Source: Jeongeupia chitinilytica (GTDB taxonomy: Bacteria > Pseudomonadota > Gammaproteobacteria > Burkholderiales > Chitinibacteraceae). Taken from it: a stretch of DNA of 64,000 nucleotides. Made by a program: the position numbers and the translations under genes. Below are positions 1-9,002 of this stretch, in pieces. Positions within the stretch are counted from its first letter, which is position 1. The number at the start of each line of letters is the position of its first letter. The notes under the pieces are model-generated. The model did no database searches. It was not told where the DNA came from and was given only the letters and a program-made list of their open reading frames with translations. The stretch spans positions 62,001-126,000 of the forward strand of contig NZ_BMYO01000005.1 in NCBI RefSeq assembly GCF_014652315.1. The letters are read 5' to 3'.

Positions 1-56
1 TGCTCGAGCGCAATGGACCGGACTTCCCGCGACTGATCTGGATGCGCCAGCGCTGA
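1..56 (+). CDS. possible 3' end of an upstream gene
   Basis: The third reading frame is open from the window edge to a TGA at 54-56 and ends in residues LERNGPDFPRLIWMRQR. The mix of residues looks like a real C-terminus, but 17 residues are too few to name a family. No terminator is visible between it and the next gene. It could be chance open frame. Confidence 0.3.
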   Translation, partial: LERNGPDFPRLIWMRQR

Positions 57-239
57 CGCTGGTGCCGTTGTCGCAGGCGCCCGCAGACAGGTATACAAAT
101 TGTAAAACCGTGTACGTGGATCGAACCTAAGTCGAATGCAACACTCCATTGGCGAGCCGGGCATGCCCGGCACGATGACCCGCGTGCTTTCCAACCCGTT
201 GACCATGATGTGGGCAACACCGTCTTTGCGAGCCAGCTG

Positions 240-575
240 ATGAACTACCTTGCCATCGTCACATTCGCTACCGCGCTGTACTCGGCTTCCGCAGCCGCCG
301 ACTCGTTCCGTTGCCAGAACGATCTGGTCTACCTCGGTGATTCGAAGGCAGCGGTTTTGCAAAAATGCGGCGAGCCGCTCGTCAAGGATGCATTCTGCGA
401 AACCAGACCGGCGCAGACCACGTCGACCACCCAAGGATCGACGGTGGTCAACGTGGCAACGTGCGAAAACGTCGACGAATGGACGTACAACCCCGGCAGC
501 GGCAAGTTCATGACTACGCTGCGTTTCGAGTCCGGCAAGCTTGCCAACATCAAGCTGGGCGACCGGGCCAAGTAG
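240..575 (+). CDS. secreted DUF2845 family protein
   Basis: A 111-residue exported protein of unknown function. Residues 1-20 form a signal peptide (NYLAIVTFATALYSASAAA), followed by the DUF2845 pattern: FRC near the mature N-terminus, then LVYLGDSKAAVLQKCGEP. That block resembles the start of SmpA/OmlA-type folds, in which a short GDS..V...CG segment precedes a beta sheet. Four cysteines suggest disulfides in the periplasm. I chose ATG 240 because it begins directly at the signal peptide; a GTG at 210 in the same frame would add ten unlikely residues. It stands alone on this strand. The family is fairly certain; the role is not known. Confidence 0.75.
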   Translation: MNYLAIVTFATALYSASAAADSFRCQNDLVYLGDSKAAVLQKCGEPLVKDAFCETRPAQTTSTTQGSTVVNVATCENVDEWTYNPGSGKFMTTLRFESGKLANIKLGDRAK

Positions 576-649
576 TCGGCACCTCAGCCGACCGCATCGG
601 GTGCGACTGCGCCACACGGGGTGCGGTCTGATACATGATCCGGCCGGTG

Positions 650-949
650 TCAGTATTCGATGCGGACCGCACTTTTGCCCTGGACACTGGTGATGCTGAT
701 ACGGCGGATTGCCGGGCCGGGGAGGGCGTAGATCGCCTGCAGCCGTTCTATCGTCAAGCGAATGCGATCGAGGCAACGGCCAACCTGCCGGCGTGGCCCG
801 CTGACGTGTCCCAAGGCCCAGTTGGCTTCGCCATCCCTGGGTGTGCGTAGTACTGGCGGACCGAATTCCACTTCCGCAAAGCCGCATTCGCGCGCCTCAC
901 GGTTGATCAGTGCCATCAGCTCCTCGCGAGAAATCAATTGTCGTTCCAT
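650..949 (-). CDS. hypothetical protein, 99 aa
   Basis: A small soluble protein, not assigned to a family. The N-terminal half is acidic and helical (MERQLISREELMALINRE), and a later segment (CLDRIRLTIERLQAIYAL) also looks helical. There is no signal peptide or membrane segment. The start at 949 is set by a strong ribosome site (GGAG eight bases upstream); a possible ATG at 976 has none. It is convergent with the DUF2845 gene. The AT-rich stretch 976-1060 upstream probably holds its promoter. A 71-residue open frame on the opposite strand (635-850) has no ribosome site and is treated as its shadow. Confidence 0.6.
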   Translation of the reverse strand: MERQLISREELMALINREARECGFAEVEFGPPVLRTPRDGEANWALGHVSGPRRQVGRCLDRIRLTIERLQAIYALPGPAIRRISITSVQGKSAVRIEY

Positions 950-1237
950 GATTTTCTCCAGAATGTACGGGTACATGTCTTGAGCACGGATTCTTGTTGT
1001 TGACTGACATTTGTTATTGATATTTAGTCAATAAACCGACCGGGTATTGCGATTTTTGCTTTGTAGAAAACTTCAGCAATCGCGGCGTGCGTGCGTCGTG
1101 CACGAGTACCTATGCTGAGCGTAGCTGCTAATTCCGGAACGCCAAGTCGGGAGTTCCCCGTAGGCGGGTTTCGGTGTCCGGGGCGGGGGTGGCTGACTGC
1201 CGGAAACCACACGGCTGCGGGCTGAACGGGAGGTCAA

Positions 1238-1666
1238 ATGCAGGCACGGATGACGGTTCTGACACTGGGTGTCGAGGATCTCGAACGGTCGGTCCGCTTC
1301 TATCGTGATGGCCTGGGTTTCGGCACCGAGGGGATCGTCGGCACGGAGTTCGAGTTTGGCGCCGTGGCGTTTTTCGAACTGCAGTCCGGATTACGGCTGG
1401 CGCTCTGGCCACGTCGCAGTCTTGCGCACGATAGCGGCTTGCCGCTGGGGCCGCCGAGTGCCACCGAGCTGTCGCTGGGTCACAACGTCGGATCGCGGCA
1501 GGAAGTCGATGCCGTCATGGCGCAGGCCGCCGCGGCCGGTGCGGTGATCGTGAAACCAGCGCAGGAGACGTTCTGGGGTGGCTACGCCGGCTACTTCCAG
1601 GACCCCGACCAGCATGTTTGGGAGGTGGTGTGGAATCCGCAGTGGGACCCACAGGCCGCAAGCTGA
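1238..1666 (+). CDS. VOC (glyoxalase/bleomycin-resistance fold) family protein
   Basis: A 142-residue single-domain vicinal-oxygen-chelate protein, probably a cytoplasmic metal-dependent lyase, dioxygenase or binding protein. The first beta-alpha-beta unit reads MTVLTLGVEDLERSVRFYRD and the second ends in the usual YFQDPDQHVWEVVWNP, where the late Glu/His are the expected metal ligands. The product resembles annotated 'glyoxalase' family members, but no residue pattern fixes a substrate. GGGAGG lies just upstream of ATG 1238; an in-frame ATG at 1250 is an alternative. It stands alone, so context gives no further hint. Confidence 0.85.
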   Translation: MQARMTVLTLGVEDLERSVRFYRDGLGFGTEGIVGTEFEFGAVAFFELQSGLRLALWPRRSLAHDSGLPLGPPSATELSLGHNVGSRQEVDAVMAQAAAAGAVIVKPAQETFWGGYAGYFQDPDQHVWEVVWNPQWDPQAAS

Positions 1667-1847
1667 TCGCGCAAAGAGACAAAGAAAAAACCGGACGAAC
1701 GACGTAACCGACCGGCAATTCCCGAGTCCAACAATGCTGATGGTTGCCCGCATCACGAGCGCCATGGGCGTTGCGACTGCAAGCGGCAAGCGGTCGCCGA
1801 TCCCCGACACGATCGGGAAAACGTTCACTTGTACCGGAGGACCACCC

Positions 1848-2099
1848 ATGCAAGTTCGATCTGTGTTTGTGTTCAGAGGGAAAAAAGGAGAGGTCTGTTT
1901 CGCCATGGCCGACAATCTTGGCGACGAAGAACAACTGGATGTCGTACTGCAAACGCACAAGAAGCTGCAGCCCGACGAGCGCAGCCCCACTTATGGCGAG
2001 TATGCCGACGATTTGGCCCACGATCTGGGCTTCGAGCGGCTGGCCTACATTCATCTCGATCCTGACGACAAGGCCGGACCGAGAATCATCCTTAACTGA
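1848..2099 (+). CDS. hypothetical protein, 83 aa
   Basis: A short charged soluble protein that I do not recognise. A strong GGAGG at 1836-1840, seven bases before ATG 1848, supports this start and supports the gene being real. The sequence runs from a beta-like start (MQVRSVFVFRGKKGEVCFAM) to an acidic helical segment and ends in a D-P-D-D stretch. There is no membrane segment. The upstream gap 1667-1847 holds no other convincing frame. The tRNA-Arg gene follows after about 220 bases. Confidence 0.55.
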   Translation: MQVRSVFVFRGKKGEVCFAMADNLGDEEQLDVVLQTHKKLQPDERSPTYGEYADDLAHDLGFERLAYIHLDPDDKAGPRIILN

Positions 2100-2316
2100 C
2101 CGTTTTGCAGAATTCGTTGACCTTGGTGCAGCGGACCGGCCAGCGATTATCGTCTGCTGACCCGTAGCGGGCTCCGGCTGTGCAAACCGCCCGGAGCTTT
2201 TGCTTTGTGATGGCCGCTGGATCCGGCGACGGGCGCGAGAAGCATTGCCCTTCCGGGGGCGTTAAACGATATAATGCCTGCCACCGCAACACGCAGCTGA
2301 CCGCGATTGGGTTGCT

Positions 2317-2391
2317 GCCCCTGTAGTTAAATGGATATAACGGGCCCCTCCTAAGGGCCAGTTACAGGTTCGATTCCTGTCGGGGGTGCCA
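2317..2391 (+). tRNA. tRNA-Arg (anticodon CCU)
   Basis: A 75-base cloverleaf including an encoded CCA. The acceptor stem GCCCCTG pairs with CGGGGGT (first pair G-U), the D arm is GTTA/TAAC, the anticodon stem is GGCCC/GGGCC with loop CTCCTAA (anticodon CCT), and the T arm is ACAGG/CCTGT with loop TTCGATT. It closely follows the Escherichia coli argW pattern. tRNA-Arg(CCU) genes are common phage integration sites, but no integrase or duplicated 3' end follows it here. Confidence 0.95.
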
Positions 2392-2696
2392 GCAGCATTC
2401 ATCTCGCTCCCCGAAATCCCAGCCTCCCCCGAAACGCGATCGGATGTGAAGCAATCCCGATCGTCGCGTCATCGTATTTACCCTTTACTTGTTTTCCTTT
2501 CTCGTTGTCGTTACGCCGGATTTACGCCATTTTCGCGCCCTCATGTTGCGGATGGCTGTTGTCCAGTGCGGGTCCTGGGGGCTTGGACGCGGGCACGGAA
2601 ACGTCCGTATTCCGTTACTTGGTCCAGTCTCGATTTCGCTTGATGTAGCGCAAGCCCCTGATGGCCGGTACGGGTCGATTCGATCCATAATCGGTC
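2392..2696. other. intergenic, no gene seen
   Basis: About 305 bases between the tRNA and the response regulator. Open frames here lack ribosome sites and family character. There is a pyrimidine-rich stretch near 2480-2510. No clear terminator hairpin follows the tRNA, and no promoter can be assigned with confidence, although the regulator's promoter must lie here. Confidence 0.5.
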
Positions 2697-3414
<718 letters not shown>

Positions 3415-3434
<20 letters not shown>

Positions 3435-4896
3435 CGTTCCGCCGCTGGCGGACACGCGGGGGCGGGGGTGGCGCCGGCTGTTGCGCTTCTATCCGCGTTC
3501 GCTGTCCGGCCGCGTCTGGTGCATGCTGGTGGCTGCACTGCTGCTGGCCGAACTCGTGGCTGGCGCACTCTGGTATTACCAGTACCGTTCGCGCATCGAT
3601 GCCGGACTGGAAAGCTCGATCCGCGGCATGACCCAGGGCGTGGTCGCCACAGTCAACTTCATGAGCGCCTTGCCGCGCAACTATCGCCAGCTGGTGCTGG
3701 CGCAGCAGCGCGAGCTGGGCGGCTCGCAGTTCTTCGTGTCGATCAACAACCGGGAGCTCAAGCAGCCCCCGCTGCCGCCAAGTCGCGCCGGGCAGAAGAT
3801 CGTCGATATTGCAACGCGTGAGCTGACCCTGCATCTTCGCAGCGATCAGGCGGTGAGTGTGGCGCTGACGAGCGCCAACCAGCTGCGCGTCTTCAATGCC
3901 GGCGTGCTCATGGCCGATCTGCCGCCGGGCTGGAGCCGCTTCTCGCTGCCGATTCTGCGGCCGGATGCGCCGATTCTGGTGCTGCAACTGCAGATCAATC
4001 CGAAGGAGTGGCTGTTTCTGGCCGCACCGCTGCCGCCGCCGTACGACGCGCTGGATGTCCCGTTTTTCACGCCCCGGCAATTCTGGTTCACCGTTTTCGG
4101 CATGTTGCTGGTGCTGCTGTTCACCTGGCCGTTGCTGCGGCGCGAACTCAAGCCGATCGAGGCGCTGGCAGGTGCGGCCGAGGCGCTGGATTCGCGCCTG
4201 GAAGTGCCGCCGCTGCGGGAGGTCGGCAGCGCCGAGTTCGTTGCGGCGACGCGCGCTTTCAACCGGATGCAGACCCGGCTGCGGGCCTACCTGCACAATC
4301 GCGAGATGCTGTTCACCGCCATCAGCCACGACCTGAAAACGCCGATCACCCGGCTGCGGCTGCGTGCCGAAATGCTCGACGACGAAGTGCAGCAGCGCAA
4401 GTTCGAGGCCGACCTCAAGGATCTGGAGCTGATGGTGAAGGGGGCGCTGCAGAGCATGAAGGACACCGATATTCACGAGAACATCGAGAAGATCGACGTG
4501 ATGCAGCTGCTGGCACAACTGAGCGAGGCTTATGGCGAACGGGTCACTTTGCGGGGGCAGGTGGCGCCGGTTCGGGGCCGACCGCTGGCGATCCGCCGCT
4601 GCATCGGCAACCTGATCGACAACGGCCTCAAGTACGGCAACCACGTCACGCTGACGCTCGACGATCAGGCCGACCGGATCACGCTGTTCATCGGCGACGA
4701 CGGACCGGGTCTGCCGGAACGCTTGCTGGAAAAGGTCTTCGAACCGTATTTTCGCGGCCACACCGACCAGGGTGGGACCGGGCTGGGGCTGGCGATCGCG
4801 CGCAGCATCGCCCGCAGTCACGGTGGTGAGCTGGTGTTGCGCAACGATCCGCAAGGCGGCCTGATGGCGACGCTGGTGCTGCTGCGCAATGGCTGA
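3415..4896 (+). CDS. sensor histidine kinase (EnvZ/GtrS-like)
   Basis: The membrane sensor kinase partner of the preceding regulator, 493 residues. Segments in order: transmembrane helix at about 32-54, a periplasmic sensor region to about 220, a second helix at about 221-241, HAMP, then the dimerisation helix with His305 (AISHDLKTP). An N box (IRRCIGNLIDNGLKYG) and ATP-lid glycine motifs (DDGPGLP, GGTGLGLAIA) complete the catalytic domain. ATG 3415 is the best start; it overlaps the regulator by 20 bases in another frame, which implies translational coupling. The open frame extends further upstream, but only as a shadow of the regulator. Its 3' end overlaps the sugar-binding-protein frame. 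The periplasmic domain may read out that protein. Confidence 0.9.
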
Positions 4897-4900
4897 GACG

Positions 4901-6139
4901 ATGAAAAAACTGCTCGCAAGCTGCCTGATCGCGCTGAGCCTGCCGGCACAGGCCGGGCAGATCGAAGTGCTGCATTACTGGACCCTGCCGAGCGAGATCG
5001 CCTCGCTGAGTCTGCTCAAGTCCGAGCTGGCCCGGCATGGCCAGCGCTGGAAGGATTTCGTGGTTCCCGGCGGCGGCGGCGAGAGCGCCTACGTCGTGCT
5101 GCAGGCCCGGGCCATTGCCGGGGATCCGCCGGTGGCAGCGCTGATGGAAGGGCCGATCATCCAGGAATGGGCGTCGCTGGGCTTTCTGGCCGCGCCGTAT
5201 CCGCCCGCGCGCGAGAAGCAGTGGGATGCCGTGCTGCCGGCTGCGGTGCGCGACGCGGTCAAGTACAAGGGGCGCTACGTGGCGCTGCCGACCGACATCC
5301 ACCGGATCAACTGGATGCTGGTCAACCCGGCGCCGTTCGATGCGCTGAAGCTGCCCGTACCTTCGAGCTGGGACGATTTCTTCAAGGTAGCGCCCCGACT
5401 CAAGGCTGCCGGCTACATGCCGCTGTCGCTCGGCAAGCTCGACTGGCAGGAAACGACGCTGTTCGAGAACCTGCTGCTGGGCCTGACCGATGGTGCGTTC
5501 TACCGCAAGGTCTTCGTCGAACAGAACAGTGCAGCCATCAACAGTGCCCGGATGATCATGGTGCTCGAGCGCTTCCGGCAGCTGCGCGAGTACGTTTCGC
5601 CGGATGCCGGCGGTACCGGCAAATCCCCCGAGCTGGCCGCGCTGCGCAACGGCCGCGCGGCAATGTTCATCATGGGTGACTGGGCCAAGGCCGATCTCGT
5701 CCTGCAAGGCATGGTGCCGGGCAAATCGCTGCGCTGCCTGCCGGCGCCGGGCACCGACGGCTATTTCATCTACGGTCTGGACAGCTTTGCACTGTTCCGC
5801 GCTGCCGAGGGCGAGAGCGCGGCGCAGGCGGCGTTTGCCGATGTGCTGATGGATCCGAAACTGCAGTCGGAACTGGCGCGCCGCAAGGGCGCGATTCCGC
5901 CGCGGACCGATGCCAGCCTCGGCGGCTTCGACAGCTGCGGCGTCACGGCGGCGAAGGACTTCCGCGACGCGGAGAAGAAGGACCGGCTACTGCCGAGCAT
6001 GGCCCATTCGATGGCGACGTCGCAGCAGGCGCGTGAAGTGTTTTTCCGGGTTCTCAGCTACTACTTCAACCATCCCGAGCAGAGCAGCCAGCAGGCGGCG
6101 CGGCAGATCGACGCCGCGCTGCAGGCATTGCGCTCCTGA
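4901..6139 (+). CDS. ABC-type sugar substrate-binding protein (orphan)
   Basis: A periplasmic solute-binding protein of 412 residues. Signal peptide 1-19 (MKKLLASCLIALSLPAQAG) is followed by the extracellular solute-binding family 1 fold: EVLHYWT near the mature N-terminus, Gly-rich GGGGES, DIHRINWMLVNP, and aromatic residues fit for sugar stacking. The length and pattern match glucose/mannose-type binding proteins such as GtsA. I chose ATG 4901 over ATG 4889 because it starts the signal peptide. No permease or ATPase gene follows; the next genes are a convergent PTS operon. In this setting the protein may serve to sense a sugar for the kinase rather than to transport it. Confidence 0.88.
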   Translation: MKKLLASCLIALSLPAQAGQIEVLHYWTLPSEIASLSLLKSELARHGQRWKDFVVPGGGGESAYVVLQARAIAGDPPVAALMEGPIIQEWASLGFLAAPYPPAREKQWDAVLPAAVRDAVKYKGRYVALPTDIHRINWMLVNPAPFDALKLPVPSSWDDFFKVAPRLKAAGYMPLSLGKLDWQETTLFENLLLGLTDGAFYRKVFVEQNSAAINSARMIMVLERFRQLREYVSPDAGGTGKSPELAALRNGRAAMFIMGDWAKADLVLQGMVPGKSLRCLPAPGTDGYFIYGLDSFALFRAAEGESAAQAAFADVLMDPKLQSELARRKGAIPPRTDASLGGFDSCGVTAAKDFRDAEKKDRLLPSMAHSMATSQQAREVFFRVLSYYFNHPEQSSQQAARQIDAALQALRS

Positions 6140-6141
6140 GC

Positions 6142-6585
6142 TTAAAGCCCGTCGTCCTGCGCGCTGGCACGGGCCTGCTGGCGGGCAAGGCGCTCGCGCA
6201 GGCTGGCTACCCCCGCCCGGGCGGCATCCTGTGCGCGCTCGACAAAGTCGCCGACGCTGGCGATTTCGTCACGTTCGAGCGCGACCTCGGCGAACATCGC
6301 CATATTGCTGCCGGCAATCACGTCGCAAGGCTGCGACTGCGCCAGCGCGATCTGCGATGCCAGCTTGAATGGCGAGCCGCCGAGCAGGTCGGTCAGGAAG
6401 ACCACGCCGGACCCGGCCGGCAGGCTGGTGACCGCGGCATTCAGCGCGGCATCGAGTTCGGCGGTGCCCAGCTCGGGCGGAAAGTCGACGGCGATGGCCT
6501 GTGCCTGCGGGCCGAACACCTGCTCGACCGCGCCCAGCAGACCCGAGGCGAACCGGCCGTGGCCGGTGACGATGATGCTGATCAT
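6142..6585 (-). CDS. PTS mannose/N-acetylgalactosamine-family EIIA component
   Basis: Cytoplasmic phospho-carrier of 147 residues that takes phosphate from HPr and passes it to EIIB. The active-site histidine is His9 in VTGHGRFASG, and FLTDLLGGSPF is the typical second motif of the AgaF/ManX EIIA fold. It is the last gene of the EIIB-EIIC-EIID-EIIA operon. A 94-base gap with two strong hairpins separates it from EIID, so its expression may be set separately. Its stop lies two bases from the stop of the convergent sugar-binding protein. No HPr or EI gene is in the window. Confidence 0.92.
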   Translation of the reverse strand: MISIIVTGHGRFASGLLGAVEQVFGPQAQAIAVDFPPELGTAELDAALNAAVTSLPAGSGVVFLTDLLGGSPFKLASQIALAQSQPCDVIAGSNMAMFAEVALERDEIASVGDFVERAQDAARAGVASLRERLARQQARASAQDDGL

Positions 6586-6608
6586 GGATAGTCCTTTGGC
6601 GTTGCCGG

Positions 6609-6668
6609 AAAAAGGCGCGGCGGTTCGGAGAACCGCCGCATCCGGCCAGCGGGAGGGGGACTGGCCGG
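6609..6668 (-). terminator. double hairpin inside the PTS operon
   Basis: Between the EIID stop and the EIIA start two perfect hairpins lie back to back. Arms 6642-6649 and 6661-6668 (CCGGCCAG/CTGGCCGG) are read first on the minus strand, then arms 6617-6626 and 6630-6639 (GCGGCGGTTC/GAACCGCCGC, loop of 3). The second is followed on the minus strand by GCC and five T at 6613-6609. It looks like a partial terminator or an mRNA processing and stability element that would lower EIIA relative to EIIBCD. Confidence 0.6.
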
Positions 6669-6679
6669 AATGGAGGAGA

Positions 6680-7495
6680 TCAGAGGATGCCGAGCCAGGA
6701 GAGCACGATCGACAGCACGAAAGTGGTGGCGATCAGCGCGACCGGATGAACCTGCTTTTTCTTCAGCAGGTAGTACATCAGCATCACGTAGCCCATCGGC
6801 AGCAGGTTGGGAAAGATCTTGTCGAAGAAGTCCTTCTGCAGCCCGACCTTGTGAGTGGCATCGATGGCAAAGCTGGCCACGACGTCGATGTGCACGTAGG
6901 ACGCGATCAGTCCGCCGATCACGGTCACCCCGAGGATGGTCGCCGCCTTGGAGATCATCGCCGAGCCGTCCTTGATCTTGTCGATCGCCTTGACCCCGAG
7001 CGAGTAGCCCATGTGGGTCCAGCCGATGCGCATGAAGAACACCGCAAGGTAGACGCCGAAGAAAATCAGCGGGCCGAGCAGGTTGCCCTGGATGGCGAAC
7101 GACGCGCAGACGCCGGCGACGATGGGCAGCAGGGTGAACCAGAAGATCGCGTCACCGATGCCGGCAATCGGCCCGAACAGCGCCACCTTCAGGCCCTTGA
7201 TCAGCGCGCGGTCTTCCTTTTTCTCCTCGAGCGAGATCAGCAGGCCCATCAGGAAACCGACCAGGTTCGGGTGGGTATTGATGAACTCCAGACTGTCCTT
7301 GTTGGCCGCTTTCAGGCCTTCCGGATCATCGTGGTAGATCTTCTTCAGCAGTGGCTGCATCGCCGTGGTGAAGCCGACCGACTGCATCCGTTCGTAGTTG
7401 AAACCGGCCTGCAGCATCGACGAGCGGAACGCGAGCCTGGTGATGTCGCCCTTGGTGATGGCGGTTTCGGCGGTGGTGGTGTGGTCAGATGCCAT
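6680..7495 (-). CDS. PTS mannose-family EIID component
   Basis: Membrane subunit of 271 residues that forms the sugar channel together with EIIC. The N-terminal half holds the conserved cytoplasmic part (MLQAGFNYERMQSVGF, then FINTHPNLVGFLMGL), followed by the Gly-rich GPIAGIGDAIFWF. Several transmembrane helices follow, ending in PLLPMGYVM-like and Leu-rich segments. ATG 7495 is preferred: it overlaps the EIIC stop by 11 bases, a sign of coupled translation, while the longer frame to 7585 is only EIIC in another frame. It belongs to the same family as AgaE and ManZ. Confidence 0.93.
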   Translation of the reverse strand: MASDHTTTAETAITKGDITRLAFRSSMLQAGFNYERMQSVGFTTAMQPLLKKIYHDDPEGLKAANKDSLEFINTHPNLVGFLMGLLISLEEKKEDRALIKGLKVALFGPIAGIGDAIFWFTLLPIVAGVCASFAIQGNLLGPLIFFGVYLAVFFMRIGWTHMGYSLGVKAIDKIKDGSAMISKAATILGVTVIGGLIASYVHIDVVASFAIDATHKVGLQKDFFDKIFPNLLPMGYVMLMYYLLKKKQVHPVALIATTFVLSIVLSWLGIL

Positions 7496-8279
7496 TGCTG
7501 AAATCCTCCTCGGTCTTGGCGACAGGCGCGGCCGGGGCCGCTTCGGGCTTGCTGTTGAAGTAGACGAACAGGGCAAATGCGGCACCCATGACGGCGACCG
7601 GCAGCAGGTTCTGGATCTGCACGTAGCAGACGAACAGGAAGCCGGCGAGCAGGTAAGGCACGTACTGCGCTTTCAGCATCACGCGCAGCAGCAGCCCGAA
7701 ACCGACAGCGGGCAGGATGCCGCCGGCGACCTGGAAGCCGTGGGTGAGCCATTCCGGCATCGCCTTGACCAGTGCCTGCATTGCGCCCTGGGCCGAGTAG
7801 GCGCACAGGAACACCACGAGGGCATAGGTGCAGGCGACGATCAGCGTCATCAGCAGGCTCATTCGGCCCAGCCCGGCGCTGTTGTTCTCGCTGACATAGC
7901 GCTCGACCTTGGGCATGAACATCGAGAACGCCGAGTAGAAGAACAGGATGATGTACTGCATCAGCAGGCTGAACGGCAGGCCCAGGCCGATCGCGGTCTT
8001 GGCGTCGACACCGGCGCTGTGCGCGATCACCGTGGTCATGATCCCGGCAAGAATCGGGTTGGGGGGTTGCACCCCGCCCGCCGGCGTCAGGCCGGCGAAG
8101 GCCAGTTCAGTCAGGCCGCCGGTGATCAGGCCGATCTGGACATCGCCGAGAATGAAGCCGGTCACGGTACACACGATGATCGGCCGGAACAGGAACAGCG
8201 CTTCCAGCCAGAAATCGATGCCGAAAATGAACGCGACGGCGGCAAGCAGCAGCCCCTGCGTCAGGGTGATTTCAATCAT
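7485..8279 (-). CDS. PTS mannose/sorbose/N-acetylgalactosamine-family EIIC component
   Basis: Sugar-transporting membrane subunit of 264 residues with about seven hydrophobic segments. The family-typical block FILGDVQIGLITGGLTELAF lies at about 42-61, followed by TPAGGVQPPNP. The C-terminus is an Ala/Pro-rich cytoplasmic tail. The start at 8279 has AGGAG upstream and sits ten bases after the EIIB stop. The substrate cannot be read from the sequence; the neighbouring AgaI/NagB-type deaminase points to an amino sugar such as galactosamine, glucosamine or an N-acetyl form. Confidence 0.93.
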   Translation of the reverse strand: MIEITLTQGLLLAAVAFIFGIDFWLEALFLFRPIIVCTVTGFILGDVQIGLITGGLTELAFAGLTPAGGVQPPNPILAGIMTTVIAHSAGVDAKTAIGLGLPFSLLMQYIILFFYSAFSMFMPKVERYVSENNSAGLGRMSLLMTLIVACTYALVVFLCAYSAQGAMQALVKAMPEWLTHGFQVAGGILPAVGFGLLLRVMLKAQYVPYLLAGFLFVCYVQIQNLLPVAVMGAAFALFVYFNSKPEAAPAAPVAKTEEDFSNGI

Positions 8280-8289
8280 GACGTGCTCC

Positions 8290-8763
8290 TCACTGGATGG
8301 TGTCCTTGGTGTCGCCCGGGGTGTCCTGGATGAACACGCTGATCCCGCCGGCCTTGAGTGCGCGCAGGTCGGCCAGGTCGGCATCGTCGACGTAGACCTT
8401 CTTCGAGAGCGGACGCTTGCCTTCGGAGAAGTGCATGTTGCCGACATTGACGTCGCGGATCGGCACGCCGCCTTCGACCAGCTGGCGGACCGTGGCCGGC
8501 GTGCGGCAGATCAGGAAGATTTTTTGAGCCGGTGATGCCTTGTGGATGACGGCAATGGTTTTCTCGATCGAAAAGAACCGGATGCCGACGCCGACCTGGT
8601 CGGCGGTCATGGTCATCAGCTTCTGCTGCATTTCGTCGGCAGCGGTGCCGTCGTCGACGACCACCAGCAGATTGGCGCCGAGTGCCGTGGTCCACGTCAC
8701 GCCGACCTGGCCGTGGACCAGCCGGTTGTCGATGCGGGTGAGCAAAATATTGGGTGCGGTCAT
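8290..8763 (-). CDS. PTS mannose/sorbose/N-acetylgalactosamine-family EIIB component
   Basis: Cytoplasmic phosphotransfer subunit of 157 residues, similar to AgaV/AgaB. The phosphorylated residue is His17 in RIDNRLVHGQV, the family signature, followed by LGANLLVVVDD. A second typical region is VPIRDVNVGNMHFSEGK. It is the first gene of the operon, with GGAG upstream of ATG 8763. The 239-base gap to the divergent deaminase gene holds a long perfect palindrome, which is likely regulatory. Confidence 0.94.
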   Translation of the reverse strand: MTAPNILLTRIDNRLVHGQVGVTWTTALGANLLVVVDDGTAADEMQQKLMTMTADQVGVGIRFFSIEKTIAVIHKASPAQKIFLICRTPATVRQLVEGGVPIRDVNVGNMHFSEGKRPLSKKVYVDDADLADLRALKAGGISVFIQDTPGDTKDTIQ

Positions 8764-8877
8764 CCTGATCTCCTTTGTTCGCCGTCCCGTTCCGGGGCGT
8801 TGAAAGCGAGTCTAGGAAGATTGCCGCAGCCAAAGGCTACAACTCATTGAGCAAATGTCGCCGTGCCGCAATCCGGG

Positions 8878-8911
8878 CCGTCATTTGTTTCAGGGCTGAA
8901 ACAAATGACGG
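8878..8911. promoter_or_regulatory. perfect 15-bp inverted repeat between divergent PTS and deaminase genes
   Basis: Left arm 8878-8892 (CCGTCATTTGTTTCA) and right arm 8897-8911 (TGAAACAAATGACGG) are exact reverse complements around a 4-base centre GGGC. It lies 115 bases upstream of EIIB and 92 bases upstream of the deaminase gene. The position between divergent genes of one pathway suggests an operator for a dimeric repressor, for example of the DeoR/GntR/LacI type. No T-run follows, so it is unlikely to be a terminator. No regulator gene for it is in the window. Confidence 0.7.
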
Positions 8912-9002
8912 CAAAGGTTGCAGCGCTGGCGGGATTTGATACCGAGCGCACCCCGGGGGCGCGTTAGCCTGACGGGCATCGATCACGTACCGGAGCCCTT
9001 CC

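Noticed and set aside
2317..2696. A genomic island integrated at tRNA-Arg
   Set aside because: No integrase, no repeat of the tRNA 3' end and no shift in gene character beyond the tRNA.
8764..9002. A sigma-54 promoter for the PTS operon or the deaminase
   Set aside because: The GG and GC elements that resemble -24/-12 boxes are at the wrong spacing on both strands (8 or 13 bases rather than 10).
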